64,000 nt of DNA from Thamnidium elegans (lineage: Eukaryota > Mucoromycota > Mucoromycetes > Mucorales > Mucoraceae), in the NCBI GenBank assembly GCA_025201345.1, contig JAIXMG010000006.1:1054001-1118000 (forward strand), in the 5' to 3' direction. Below the pieces are notes generated by a model. That model saw only the letters and a program-made list of their open reading frames with translations, was not told the origin of the DNA and ran no database searches. Positions 37,678-50,038 of the stretch are shown one piece after another (position 1 is the stretch's first letter; each line of letters starts with the position of its first letter). Made by a program: the position numbers and the translations under genes.

Positions 37678-40600
37678 ATGTCAAAAAGATCAAGAGACGA
37701 GACAAAAATTGAATCTGTTAGATCTATCTTAGGCGATATCCCGATAGAAACCATCGAAAAGCTATTAAATAGTGCAAACCAAAATGTTGAAACAGCTATC
37801 AACTTGTATTTTACTGACCCGCCACCACCTCCTCCTCCATCGTCACCACCTCCAGCACAAAGTAACAAACACATCAAACAAGATACACCAGCACAAAAAA
37901 TAGATAAATACTATCTTGGCGATCTAGTGATTACAGGTACATAACAAAAAGAGAGTTGCTTTTATTATTTCTTGTTTAACAAAGTTATGTATACCTTAGG
38001 TTGGTCATTAACTAAAGGGGCAAGTCCAGTAAAAGAAGGCGACAAAGTAAATATTATTCGAGACAATGTCATCAACTCTAGCAACAAAATTGTGCGTTTC
38101 TCAATAAGAGACAAAGAAATTGGAAGATTACCAAAAGAAGTAGCAGATTATATTTCGACATTACTCGATTTTAAACTTTGTACATTTGAAGGAACGATTG
38201 TATGGTGCCCAAGCACTTTAAAAATAGGAGACGATATGATCTTGATGATCCAATGTTATTTATTACCTATTCATTCCAAAGACTTCACAAGTACTTTACC
38301 AGTAACCAAAAAAAGATCAATTCAAAAGAATGTCGATGTCAATGTATTAAAAAAAATGGCATTGATGCGAATGTTTAGAAATTTAGCCTTGAAACCAGTT
38401 CGGTCTTCGATTCAAAGAATGAATATGGACGGCGATGAAACTTGGGATATGTTGTTACAAACTGTTGCACAGAAAGAAGAAGTTGTTGAAGAAGGTGAAG
38501 AGGAGAAAAAGGAAGTAACCGATGACCAGTTAGATACTATTTATGAAAAGGCACAAGTGTTTGATTCACATATCACTGCAATGAATCAACCAGAAACAAT
38601 GGCATTAGAATTAAAAGAGTACCAAAAGAGAGTAAGCTGTTTTACAAGTTTTTTTTTTTAAAAAAAAGTAACACTTTTCTTGGTTAGGCACTAGCTTGGA
38701 TGATGGCAAAAGAAACTTGGGAGCATGAGGATGGAGACATAGATATGCGTTCTATGCATCCATTATGGGAAGAATATGCTTTTCCAAACCAATATGACAG
38801 TGAATATAAGTTTTTCTATTTTAATCCTTATAGCGGTAAGTAAAATGATGTACAAACGCAAGAGTGAGAGCGAGAGCGAGAGAGATATTTATTGAATTTA
38901 CTAGGCGAATTAAGCTTGGAATTTCCCGAAGCATCTACCCAAGAAAGGGGTGGAATTCTCGCTGATGGTAACTAAAAAAAAGAGATATGTATCAACGAAC
39001 AAAAACTAATAATATAACAAAAGAGATGGGACTAGGCAAAACAATAGAAATTCTTAGTTTAATTCACACGAACCGATTCAATAAGAACAAGGATCCGATC
39101 CCATCGTCACCTGGTTCATCAGGATTTTTAGGAAAAATGTTTAAAAGAACAGTTAAAAAATCGCCTACCACACTTATTGTATGTCCCATGTCCTTATTAG
39201 CACAATGGCGAGACGAAATCATTCGAGGATCTAAACCCGGTACGATTAAAGTCGATGTATTTTATGGAGAAGAACGAGGCAAATCGACCACTGACAAATT
39301 ATCAAGTTGGACCGGCTCTGCACCTGATGTACTTGTCACCACATATGGATGTGTCTTAAATGACTGGACCAAATCACAAAACAGCAATGTATACGAGTCA
39401 CCATTATTTGGTATTGAGTTTTGGAGAGTTGTATTAGACGAGGCGCATCAAATTAAGAACAGAGCGTCAAAGACATCATTAGCATGCAGTGATATTAAAT
39501 CCAGAAGACGATGGGCAGTATCAGGAACACCAATTCAAAACAAACTAGATGATTTATACTCACTTGTTCGATTTTTAAAACATGAGCCTTGGGCTGACCA
39601 TACATTTTGGAGAACATTCATTACGGTTCCATTTGAAAAGCAAGACCCTCGTGCATTGACTGCAGTACAAAGTGTATTAGAACCTATTGTGTTACGAAGA
39701 ACTAAGGCGATGCGAGACGGAAATGGACAGCCGATGGTACCGTTACCTCCAAAAACTGTATTGGTAGAGTACTTGTCGTTCTCTCCAGAAGAACAAGATA
39801 TTTATGATGCCATCTATAGCGATTCGCAAATCAAGTTTTCGTATTTTTGTGAAGCTGGTAAAGTAGGTGCAAATTATGCTTCTATTTTACAACTCTTGAC
39901 CAAATTGAGACAAAGCTGTTGTCACCCTTACTTGGCTCTCAAGAATATAGTAACCGATCGAGATACAAAAGGTATTAATTTAGAAGATTTGATTGCTAAT
40001 CGAAATAATGCCATGGAGTGTAGTCAAGATGAATTGCAACCTTCTCAAGCAAATAAGTACGGCTTAAGTGTGTTGCAAAATATGCTGGATTTACAGAAAG
40101 GGTCTTTGCAGAACAATGCAAAGAACTCACAAGAGTCCTCATTAGATGCATTGGCAAAGATTAATGATGAGTGTCCTATTTGTTTTGAGTCGCCTGATAC
40201 CATGATCGCGTTACCTTGTATGCATATGGCCTGTAGACTCTGTGTGATGGACTACTTTCAGAAAAAAGAGGATGAAGGAGCAGCGGGAGAATGTCCTGTG
40301 TGCCGACACGGGCCTATCTTACAAAGCCAGTTACTAGAGATTGCTGTTAAATCTGATGATAAAAAGACTGAATCAAATGTAGCGTTTGATATCCGAAAAG
40401 CAGTAGGAGGATTTAGACCTTCTACCAAGATGAACGCATTAATTACACATCTGAAGCAAAACCAAGCTGATCATTGTAAAACAGTTGTGTTCTCTCAGTT
40501 TACAAGTTTTTTAGATTTGATTGGTGAAGCACTGGAACATGAAGAAATTAAATTTACTAGATTAGATGGTACTTTACAGCAAGCACAACGTGAAAAAGTG

Positions 40601-41007
40601 CTGAATACATTTGCAGCTGAGGAAAAAGAAGTCAATGTGTTATTGATTAGTTTAAGAGCTGGTGGAGTTGGATTAAATTTAACTTGTGCAAACCGTGTCG
40701 TGATGATGGTAAAAAAAAATCCATTGTTTATATATTTTAATATATCTTAACATAATTTTATGTTTAGGACCCTTGGTGGAACCTTTCAATTGAGGCACAA
40801 GCGATTGATCGTGTTCATCGACTTGGTCAGTTAAAGGATGTATCAGTTACACGATTTGTGATGCGAGATACTATTGAAGAACGTATATTAGAAATTCAAA
40901 ACCGCAAAAACGTACTTGTCAACGAACTTTATCAATCCAGAGATGAGTCGAAGAATAGAAAAATGGCCGATCTTCAATTATTGTTTAGTAAAAGCGCAAG
41001 AATTTAA
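37678..41007 (+). CDS. RAD5: RAD5/HLTF-type helicase and ubiquitin ligase
   Basis: Six exons (37678-37936, 38000-38631, 38688-38835, 38905-38967, 39024-40708, 40768-41007) encode 1008 residues. RAD5 promotes K63 polyubiquitination of PCNA and remodels stalled forks in error-free damage tolerance. Domains in order: N-terminal UBA/CUE-like helix bundle ([19 protein letters not shown]), polyproline linker, HIRAN domain (about 75-180; [16 protein letters not shown] to [18 protein letters not shown]), SNF2 ATPase with ADEMGLGKT (Lys near 374) and LDEAHQIKN (near 505), a RING inserted between helicase lobes (CPICFES...CRLC...CPVCRH, about 748-790), and the helicase C lobe with [25 protein letters not shown] and [11 protein letters not shown]. 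The insertion order is diagnostic. It is tail to tail with SAM50, 78 bp between stops. Confidence 0.95.
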
Positions 41008-41085
41008 ATTTGCACATGTATATATTATAAATAATTTGTTTTTTATTTCTTTTTTTAAAAAAAATACTTTTTATATATTTTCTAT

Positions 41086-42836
41086 TTACAAAAAGTTCAA
41101 TCCAATACCTAATTGTAAACCTCTCTTGATTTGATCACCCTTTGCAGCAGTTAATGGTAAACAATAGTTTAATTCGATACGAGCAATACTATGACGATAG
41201 ATTAAACCAAAACCAGCCGAAATACTTGGAGATTTCATGAGATCTTGTACAGTAGATTGGATATTTGAATTGGAAGGTACGTTTGTACCAGCATTAATAA
41301 ACGCGTGAGCTCTAAGTGGTTTGTTTTCTAATTTGGGTAAAGGAGCAATAGCACTAATACCAGCAGCCCAATACATATTACCACCAAGTGCATCCTTATA
41401 ATCCCTTGGACCAACACCTGCATTTCTAAACCCACGAATTGATAATGGGCCACCCAACAAGAATCGATCGGATACGCTAGAGGACTTCTTGTCATCACTT
41501 AAATTAGCTAGCCAGCCAGCTCTCAAGGTAGTACTTAATACAAATCCAGGATGAACACCCAACAATTCATTTGTCTCTTTATCTTTTAATAACTGTCCTC
41601 CGCCCAATTGATGACAGAATTGTGATTCGAATTCAGTTTTGAAAAAGTGCGAGTTACCTAATCCTAATAAACCAGATAATTCTTGAGCGATACGAATGTA
41701 ATGACCGTTGGAAGGTAATAAGATATCGTCACGACGTTCACGTACAAAGACATGGTTGATAGATGATTTAAGAGAGTGTCCAACTTCTTTGCGAATACTA
41801 AAATGTATATTGTTTTAAGTATATTAAAATAAAGAGATAAAATATCTTTTTTTTTTACCTGAGTGATGCGCTGGGTGATACACGATCAATTGAACGCCAT
41901 GTCATATCATAGCTAAGTTCATGGTAACCAAATCTAGAAACTGTCTTGTAACGTAATCCAGCTCCTCTAGCTAACTCCTCATAAGAAGAAGTTAAAGTGT
42001 TATTACAGAGAACACGATGGGCGTTAAAATCTATTCTAGAATCAGGTGAAGCATTGACAGGTTTTCCAAGTGTGAACTAGAATGTCTTCTTTTTTTAATT
42101 ATCCAGTAATATTTGCGTACAATAAAACTTTAATACAAAATTTACCTGGAATGAAGAACTATTTCTTGTGCCAAAAGAAGCAACAGTTTCTAATAATTCA
42201 GCACCACCAAAAACATTACGCAAAGTAATTGAACCATTCTATTTAAAAAAAACACCCTTTTTTTTAATATCCTACCATATACACATAAATATATATGTAT
42301 TACCATGTTTCCTTCGTTATTTCCAATTTCAGTACCTGTCTTGATAAAGACACGACTCTTTTCCTTTACTTGATAGACGACATTGATCGAGTCAGCAGCA
42401 GCAAGAGGATCACTATCGGTAGCATTATCCAATAAAATATTAACGTGGTCAAAGATATCAAGACGCATTAAATTTTCTGCCACGTCTTGTGAACTGTTAA
42501 TGACATCGGCCATATGTTTTGACTTTAAGATTTTAGAGGTGGCTGATTGAAGGAATGAAGGTCGAGTAGTTTTGGTGCCGAGGATAGTGACAGCATTGAC
42601 ATGAACTTTAGATCCTGCTGAGGATTCTAACTAGATTTTAATTTAGTTTATTTTAATTGTACTGCGAAGGGATTTTTTATGTGTATACCAATGCAAATAA
42701 TCGTCTTGATGCTTCTTGTTGGTGTTGTCTATAACGTTGCTCCTCTTCTGTAGGTAACTAATAAAAACAATAAGCTGATTGGTATTTTATGTGATTAAAG
42801 AAACCCATTTAAGTTTCATACCTGTGCGTCTCCCAT
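41086..42836 (-). CDS. SAM50: SAM50/TOB55 mitochondrial outer-membrane beta-barrel assembly protein
   Basis: Six exons (42822-42836, 42689-42757, 42304-42630, 42146-42238, 41859-42076, 41086-41797) encode 477 residues, normal for Sam50. It inserts beta-barrel proteins into the mitochondrial outer membrane. A POTRA domain (VNAVTILGTKTTRPSFL to INVVYQVKEKSRVFIKTG) precedes the Omp85 barrel. The barrel has the loop-6 signature GGPLSIRGF and RNAGVGPRD, MYWAAGISAIAPLP, and a C-terminal strand ending LQLGIGLNFL-stop, an aromatic/hydrophobic beta-signal-like end. No N-terminal presequence, as expected for an outer-membrane protein. The first coding exon is only 15 nt (MGDAQ). Confidence 0.94.
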
Positions 42837-43642
42837 TATTGTATAAATATATTAAACGAGAAAAAAACTGGTGAAGGGGGGAGAAATAAGTTTTAGCTGG
42901 GGGAAAAAAAAAAAACGAGAAAAAGGAAAATTCAAGTGCAGATTGACTGGTTCACTATAAGCATAATACGCCTCTAAAAAAAACGTCATGGTTAGTAGAG
43001 TTTTACGTCAAAAAAATACAAGGTATTTGTACATACTCTTTTTGGATGGGGGTTTCATTGGATGCCTTCGTTAAGTAATTACAGATTATGACGACCTTAT
43101 TAAAAACAGGACAAACCCAACTAGTTCTTGGCCAAAAATCGGTATTATTAATTGGTAAACTGGATATCTTGTTCAGTATAGCTCGGTTCATTCTTGTATT
43201 CTTTACTCACTATTGTTAAATAATGGCAGTAGTGGTTCAACATTTCTTCCATTCATTACTACTTAATTCAACCCCTAGATTCAGCCGTTATCATATCTAC
43301 TTTTCTTCCTATTAACCTTCTTCATCTTTGTCGGGACATATCCTCTGGAAATACTTGGTGACTTGAGAGTAGTTTTCTCCGTTAAGTATATGATTACATA
43401 TTAGTATTGAAAGACATTAAATGTAAAGTTCGTACAGATAATCAACTTACTCGATCATTTATCACGCCATATCATTTAAAATGATCGAAAACACGGGCAC
43501 TTAAATGGTAGCACGTCAACATGTCTAACATTTTTTATTTATTTTACTTTGTCAATTAAAAATATATGCAGGTACATCTAAAACTTGTATTTGTTTTTTA
43601 TCGTATTTTGTCTTTAAAAGAGAAGAAGAAATAGGAACAGCT
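42837..43642. other. Intergenic
   Basis: About 800 bp with no gene recognised. It should contain the SAM50 promoter; I looked here for the left terminal repeat of the Tc1 element and did not find one. Confidence 0.4.
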
Positions 43643-44711
43643 ATGAAAATAAGTACAGAACGTTTAACTAAGTATATGGCATATGGTTCTGGCACAAAAG
43701 CTGCGGCTCTTAAAGCAGGCGTCAAAGAAAGTACTGCTCGCGCCTGGTGGAAAAACTATGAAAATAATCCAGGCTCTTTTACTTTTGAAAAGAAAATCAG
43801 TATTCAAAACAGGTCGAAATCACAGCTACAGAAAGAGCATAAACAATGTTTAATAAAGTTTTACGATGATGACCCAGTTGCCAATATTTAAGACGCTGTT
43901 GAGATGTTTCCCAGCAAGTTTGCTGGTCTTGAGATCAAAAAATCAAGAGTACATGAGTTTATGAGAGACGATTGCAATCTCTATTTTAAGAAAGCTACTT
44001 CTTGGTCCGAGGCAAGAGCAAGCTCAGATACCATCCAAAAACGTTTCGATTAGGTCATCGTATGGAGTAATTCATATACGAATTTTTCTAAAAACTGCGT
44101 TTTTATCGATGAAACTGGCTTCCATATCAACATGAAAGCGAGTAGAGCATGGGCTTCTAGAGGGAAAATGGAAGTGGTCACCACCCCTACGACAAAAGCA
44201 CCTACACATACCGCTATTGGTGCCATATCATCTGTAGGTATGTTAAACTTGAGTATTCGTGTACCAAAGAAACAGGAAGATCTAGAGCGGCAAAAAGAGA
44301 AGCAGCTTCTAGAGGATAAGGGTCAAAAGGCTCAACTGCCAGTCATTATTTAAAGTTCTTAAGGGAGACCTTAGTTATTATGGACAAGCATGATCAAATG
44401 AAAGTTTTTTATCTGATTATTGACAACGCACCGATCCATTCGTCTAAACAAATAGAAGAAATTATCTATGAAAGAGATCCGGACTATAAGAATGTTTATC
44501 TTCCTCCTTATTCACCAGAGCTCAATCCGATTGAACCGTTCTGAGCATGGTAAAAGGCAAAGTGAAGCGCCACAAGCTTGAAGATGCAGAAACACTCCAA
44601 GACAGAGTTATTGATGCTGCAAATGAAATCCCTATCCAGCATCTCCAAAGTATAATTCAGTACTCAAAAGACCATTTCGTAAATTGTTTAAACCACATCC
44701 CAATCTAAGTA
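43643..44711 (+). pseudogene. Dead Tc1/mariner-type transposase
   Basis: The N-terminal helix-turn-helix region (MKISTERLTKYMAYGSGTKA, then STARAWWKNYE) is followed by the DDE domain: CVFIDETGFHINM (first Asp), YLIIDNAPIH (second Asp) and YLPPYSPELNPIE (third acidic residue). The frame is broken by TAA near 43889, TAG near 44051, a frameshift near 44353 between the first two catalytic motifs and a TGA near 44542. It cannot make a transposase. The family is the DDE_3 group common in fungi. A 20-bp motif at 44749-44768 right of the ORF recurs at 49660-49679 and may be its terminal repeat. Confidence 0.8.
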
Positions 44712-45395
44712 TACTGCAATAAACAAATTTTAAAAGTCTGTATTATTTTATAAAATTCTCAAATTGGCTGTACTTTTTCATTCCTTTGTAAAAAAAATTA
44801 GAAAAAATGGAATATCTTACGAACTATTCAAAGAATGAGACAAGTTACAACACGGTTAAAACGTGTAAGTAAAGTTCAAAAGAACTTTTATCTTATTTTA
44901 TTAAATGGAAGGAAAAAAAAGTGATAAAATAAAAAAAGAAATATTTTGTACAATAAAATAGAGTTAAACCTTTATTATTTACCATGTTTTATAGAATTTG
45001 TAGTGCGTTTTTTATTGCTGTAATTAACGATCGTAGTATTCATTAAAAAAGTAAAGTTGTTGAAGCGCTAGCGCTTAATTTATCACTGAATATTTAAAGC
45101 TTCACTCTATTCAAGAATTGCCCCTTTCTTTTGATTATTATGCGAAACTTCGTGACTTCTATTTCTCCTTCAAAAAGTGACATCACGAATCGAAAATGGT
45201 GCGCCAAGAATTCGCCTTTTTTCTTACTAGTGTTGCTCATCTATCTTCATTACAATGCTTAAAGCTTCTATCTTGCCCAAAAAGGTCTACGTTAATGTAT
45301 ACCTGCATATATATTATAATATAATACTTATTTTTTATTACATTCTTTTAGATTGGTTCCTTTATTCTTTCCTCTTCGCTGCGAACCAACACAAT
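44712..45395. other. Intergenic
   Basis: About 680 bp; no gene. A segment at 45251-45285 (ATGCTTAAAGCTTC region) is loosely repeated near 45907-45935. Confidence 0.35.
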
Positions 45396-45900
45396 CGTGC
45401 AGGGAGAATGACTCTACCAGAATCACAATCTCTGTAACCGCTATTGTTATACTGTAGGACTATGTAAGGTATAGGGATAGCTCGGTTGTGAACAATCTCC
45501 GTAGGCTTGGCGGGGTTCCTAATACGCAACGCAACTAATGGCACGTTCCCAGAGTTGGCTACCTTACCAAGCATTATAGGCTTCACATTTGTATTGCTTT
45601 TCAAGGTAGTTGTTTATCGAGATTGTTGCAGTGGAGAGAAGTAAGCAAAATACCAAGACGCGACCGTGCAGGGAGAATGACTCTACCAGAATCACAATCT
45701 CTGTAACCGCTATTGTTATACTGTAGGACTATGTAAGGTATAGGGTAGCTCGGTTGTGAACAATCTCCGTAGGCTTGGCGGGGTTCCTAATACGCAACGC
45801 AACTAATGGCACGTTCCCAGAGTTGGCTACCTCATCAAGCATTATGGGCTCCATGCTTATATTATATTGCTTCTTAAGGTAGTTGTTTATCGAGATTGTT
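45396..45900. repeat. Two direct copies of a 235-bp unit, 269-bp period
   Basis: Copy 1 starts at 45396 and copy 2 at 45665, both with CGTGCAGGGAGAATGACTCT. They stay nearly identical for about 200 bp, diverge in a short AT-rich part and both end AAGGTAGTTGTTTATCGAGA followed by TTGTT. Copy 2 lacks one base of copy 1 (GGGATAGC versus GGGTAGC near 45745). The repeat is visibly richer in G and C than its flanks. On the minus strand copy 1 keeps a frame (VANSGNVPLVALRIRNPAK) that the one-base loss breaks in copy 2. Not recognised as a known element. Confidence 0.7.
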
Positions 45901-47152
45901 TTGCTTCGTTATAATGCTTATAGCTTCGACAGATGGTTCTATCTTGGTTGAAATGACTCGCTCTACCTTTTGTCGTTGTAGCTTGACCATTCTTTACAAA
46001 TATCCCATCACCGTCTTAATAAAAGCAGTTGCTATTAGCTGCTAATCATTTGTACGATTTATGCGCTGTATTGTCACATGTATTCCTTTTTTATATGTAT
46101 CTCAGCTACTATTATTAAAGTCCTATCTTTATTCTGCTACCTCTCACATCGTTGTAATGCTGCTTCATACAGCGATGTAGAATTATTATTCTGAATTGTT
46201 TTTTTAATATAATATTTTATTTTGGTATGGATAGCCCTGTATCGTAGTAATACGTGTTATATATTGAAAAAGAACTTCAAGTTTCGAGCATAGATGCTAA
46301 GTTTATGCATGAAATTACACTATTCTATATATGCTCTAACCATAAAAAAGAGATTATACTCAGCAGCTCAAACTGATAGATTACAAAAAAATAATAATAA
46401 TGGCTGTTCTTTCAGTCGTAGGAAGTCTTTGTTAAAGTTAGTTGGCATTAGCCATATGATATTGCTTAAATTTTATCATTGCGAAGACAATTTTGGAAAT
46501 TGATAAGTCCTTCAAGCTTCATTAAATAAAAACTTGGCCCAGTCAATGTTATCTAAGTTGATAAATAATGGTATGTTTGAAATTTTTTTGTGCATAGTCT
46601 TTGGATAGGTACTTGTATTACCTTTGTCAAATGGAAACAGCGAGATATTAAACGCGCCCGAGTCCATGATAAGGGTCAGTGTAGAGCGGCTGAATTTAGG
46701 TTCGGCATGTCGTGTAGTGGATATAGAATGAGCGAATCAAGAATATTGCTGAGAATTAAGTAGGTCAGAGAGGCACTAATCCTTTTTCATTCACTGTGGA
46801 GGTTTTGGAAGTTGTCAAAGTGGAAAAACCTAAGGTTTCTTATTGTAGTATTATTTAAAGCTCCACTTACGTTCTTTTTTTGTGGGGTTGCCCTGTCGGG
46901 TATTTAACGGTAAGACTGTTTAATAGTTTTCTCGGTTCGAGAGAATACAAGTGTAAGGTAAATGGATTCTGAATTAACGGACTTATAAGAAAAGTGTTGT
47001 AAGGGTTCTTTTTGTACCTATTGTTTTTTATAAACTACAATTTACCCTTTTCTTGACTATAATAACCCGCTCCAAGCGTTCCGGGAGAGATTTAAACCAC
47101 ATGATCTTGTGCGAACACAAAACATTTCTAAGGTTACATAATAAAATAGGGG
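45901..47152. other. Intergenic, decayed accessory sequence
   Basis: No gene recognised over 1.25 kb. Short ORFs such as 46294-46503 (+) lack family features. Confidence 0.35.
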
Positions 47153-47341
47153 TTGGTGCGACATCGTTTAAAAGTGACTGTTTCGATATGGCGGAATTGT
47201 CAACGAAAAAAGCGCATTAAGAGCACCTTCATACTTCAACCCACTTACAAGTCGACTTGGTTATTTACGCCAATTAGTCTATTATTGTCTTTCCTAAAGC
47301 CTTTAATAAATTTCCTAGTAACATTCAAATACATAAAAAAA

Positions 47342-47620
47342 ATGTTAATTGACAAAGAATATGAACATTATCGCGTGCCAGTTGCTATGGATGGTACCGC
47401 TGGTTTCTTCAGTAGTAACGCAATAACGAAGTGGAACTTTATTAGTTACTTCAACGATACCCACAATGGTCAAAATAAAATGAAGAAATATAACAACATA
47501 AAAACCGACTATTTTAACGATCTTCAAAAAATATACCAAACTAATTTGCCTGAAAAGATCAAAGAATACATTGTGTTTCTAAGGAGTCAGGATATAGTAT
47601 ATAAAATCTTTTGCTATTAA
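47342..47620 (+). CDS. Unrecognised small ORF
   Basis: From the methionine at 47342 the frame encodes 92 residues (MLIDKEYEHYRVPVAMDGTA onward), polar and lysine/asparagine-rich, ending IVYKIFCY. The frame is open upstream to 47153 but that part is hydrophobic and less convincing. It could be a 5' exon of the gene that follows on the same strand, or a separate relic. No family recognised. Confidence 0.3.
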   Translation: MLIDKEYEHYRVPVAMDGTAGFFSSNAITKWNFISYFNDTHNGQNKMKKYNNIKTDYFNDLQKIYQTNLPEKIKEYIVFLRSQDIVYKIFCY

Positions 47621-47837
47621 CAGAATTTGACCGCACGTTAACCAGCTTTTTTTAGCCAACCAGGGCTATTCTCAAGGCCAATCTAGCCAAGCCAAAAAAG
47701 CAGCAGCATATTTACAATAACTCGATTCTTATCAACGGGGATCGTAACAAACATATTACCCTAAATAATGTAGTAACCTGAATTGTACTCTTTCTTTTTC
47801 TTCGTTTCGCTAACTGCCATTATTATTAGTTTTATGG

Positions 47838-49510
47838 TAGTGAAACGAGTACCAGTGGTAGTAACAGTATAAGTGTCAAGAGATCACGTGGGACGGAAGA
47901 GAATGTGGATGGTATTGAGAAGAAGAGACAGGATTTTAGTAGCGAAACTGTCCGTAATACAGAGAGGGAGAAGAAGGAGCCTCTGGAAGAGGATATTGAG
48001 AGCGTAAATGTCGCATTATCTTGAGCTTCGTATAATTAGAGTTATAATATTTCGTCATTTTCTTTTATAGGAGAGTCTTTGGAAAAAATAGGTTTTATTT
48101 CTAAGGAACCCAGAAAACATTAGCAAGTTCCACCCTTTCAGGTGTGTAAAGAAATAGAAACAGACTAATATTTAGTAACTCAAACCTTACATTAACTATA
48201 GTCCAGAATACCACGACATTATTCGCTGTGGCAAAGGTGTCTCCTGGCGGCCAAACCTCGACAGTGATTTATACAACCGACATTTAGATATTCATGGTGA
48301 AGTACCATACCCTCTCTCCAAGGCTGCAGCCGATTACGTTAATTATGTTGTGAGTAGTGTAAGTGGTCATCTTCTTCAACTTACAGTATATATTGAATGA
48401 TTTTGATAATTTGTAATTTTTCTATAAAACCATCTTATAGTTGAACATTAACGAGTTTAAAAGAAACTTAAGACAATTACCAAATATTGAAAATAATGTT
48501 ATCGATTTTTTGGAAGAGGTACTTCGTTCTAGGTAAAGCAAAATTACATGAAATCCAGAATATGAATTAAACAAGGAGCTCATACATTATATAACAGCTA
48601 TTCCCTTTATAGCACAATTCAAGATCTTGAAGACGGAGAAGCCATGTTTAAAGATATTTTGCTTTATCCTTTCTTAAAGGCAGTCTGTGTAGCTAGTAAT
48701 CCTGGTGCACCACAATTCAAAGTGGGTGAGACTCAACTCAAAGCAATGGCCAAAAAAATAAATGAATCTGAAATTGAAAGTGATGAATCGACTTTATACA
48801 AGGCTGATGGAATAATAAGACTTTATGGGTTCAACAAAGTAGAGATCTTGCTTCTGGAAACATCGGGCCCCTTTGGCAGCGTTGACAACTCAAAAAGCAG
48901 TTTCGATCATCACAAAGGTTTATTTGGTTCTTTATCGATGCTTAAAACTATCGCGGACAATTACTCTTTTGGATCATTAGAGACTTTTAAGGAAGTTAAA
49001 GTTTTTTTTGTTCATGCAGCAGGTATAAAAAGATGAATACTATTGACTTGTGCTACTTTTTATTGAATTTAAACGTAAAATGTGAAATAGAAAAAACTGT
49101 TCGCCTTTGGTCAATGCGATACATTCCAGAAGGGCCACTTTATGAACTATGGTTGGAACAAAATTACACCATAAATCCTTCATTTGACGAAAGAGCTGAG
49201 CAGGTTCCATTTACGATCAAGTTTTATTGGACACTTAAAGTAAATATCTCGAATGAGACCCTCCCTCCGTTAGGTAGAAAAAAGAGGTATTAATAGACCA
49301 TGATTTTTGTAGTGCTTGATTGACGATACTGCCAAAAATCTTGCGATACTCAAGCAAGAACACTTAAAAGTTATCAATGATAATGTACTTACCTCTTCTT
49401 TACCAAAAGATAGTTTATCCACTATTATCAGCTGTAGTATGCTGAAGTTGACCGAAGAAGAAGATAGGTCGGGAATGTTCCGTTTGGGGCCGTTTTATAC
49501 CGCTCATTAA
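47838..49510 (+). CDS. Multi-exon hypothetical protein of an expanded fungal family (5' end not found)
   Basis: Exon-like blocks in order: a charged linker at about 47838-47999; GESLEKIGFISKEP (about 48071); PEYHDIIRCGKGVSWRPNLD to VPYPLSKAAADYV (48203-48352); LNINEFKRNLRQLPNIENN (about 48441-48532); then TIQDLEDGEAMFKD leading into the longest block, with GAPQFKVGETQLKAMAKKI, LYKADGIIRLYGFNKVEILL, LETSGPFG, SFDHHKGLFG and VKVFFVHAAG; then VRLWSMRYIPEGPLYELWLE and a last exon near 49315-49510 ending GPFYTAH. The frame is preserved across plausible introns, so it may be functional. Similar hypothetical proteins occur in many copies in Mucorales as far as I recall. A fragment of a related gene is at 17.4-18.2 kb. 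Function unknown. Confidence 0.5.
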
Positions 49511-50038
49511 AACCAAGTAGTTTTCTTCGTGTTCAAGGAATAACGTTATTGATTAGTAGTTGGTAATACTCGGGTGATTAGCTATCTTTTTTTTTTCTTA
49601 CGTTAGTTTCGCTTTTGCTTAAACCGGCGAAATCAAATATTGTTTTTCTGTGCAATATCTATAAAATCCTCAAATTGGCAGTGGAATCGTTATAACTATA
49701 CTTTTCAGAATAAAACAGTCACGGAAACAAAAATAACATAAATGCAATTATATACTATACTGAATCAATTATGTGCCCTACGTTACTTACTTGCCATCAA
49801 AATCATATACTTTAACTAAGATATGTTTAATGTAATATTTATTGATTATCCTATCCCTTTTTCTAATATAAAACAAGCCAATTTTTTCTCTTGAAAAAAA
49901 AAACGCTTATAGTGACGTCGATCGAGAATTTTTTTTCTTTTGAAGCTGTCAATTAAAAAAAAAATTCAAAGAGATCTAAAAAAAAAAAAAAAAAAAAGCC
50001 ATTTCTTTTAACTTCTTTTTTTTTAAAAATAAGAAACC
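49511..50038. other. Intergenic, NOP14 upstream region
   Basis: Contains the 20-bp motif at 49660-49679 that matches 44749-44768 with one difference, and several A/T runs directly before the NOP14 start. No gene. Confidence 0.45.

Noticed and set aside
45396..45630. tRNA, 5S rRNA or snRNA inside the direct repeat
   Set aside because: I looked for tRNA A/B boxes, 5S core and Sm-site patterns and found none convincing.
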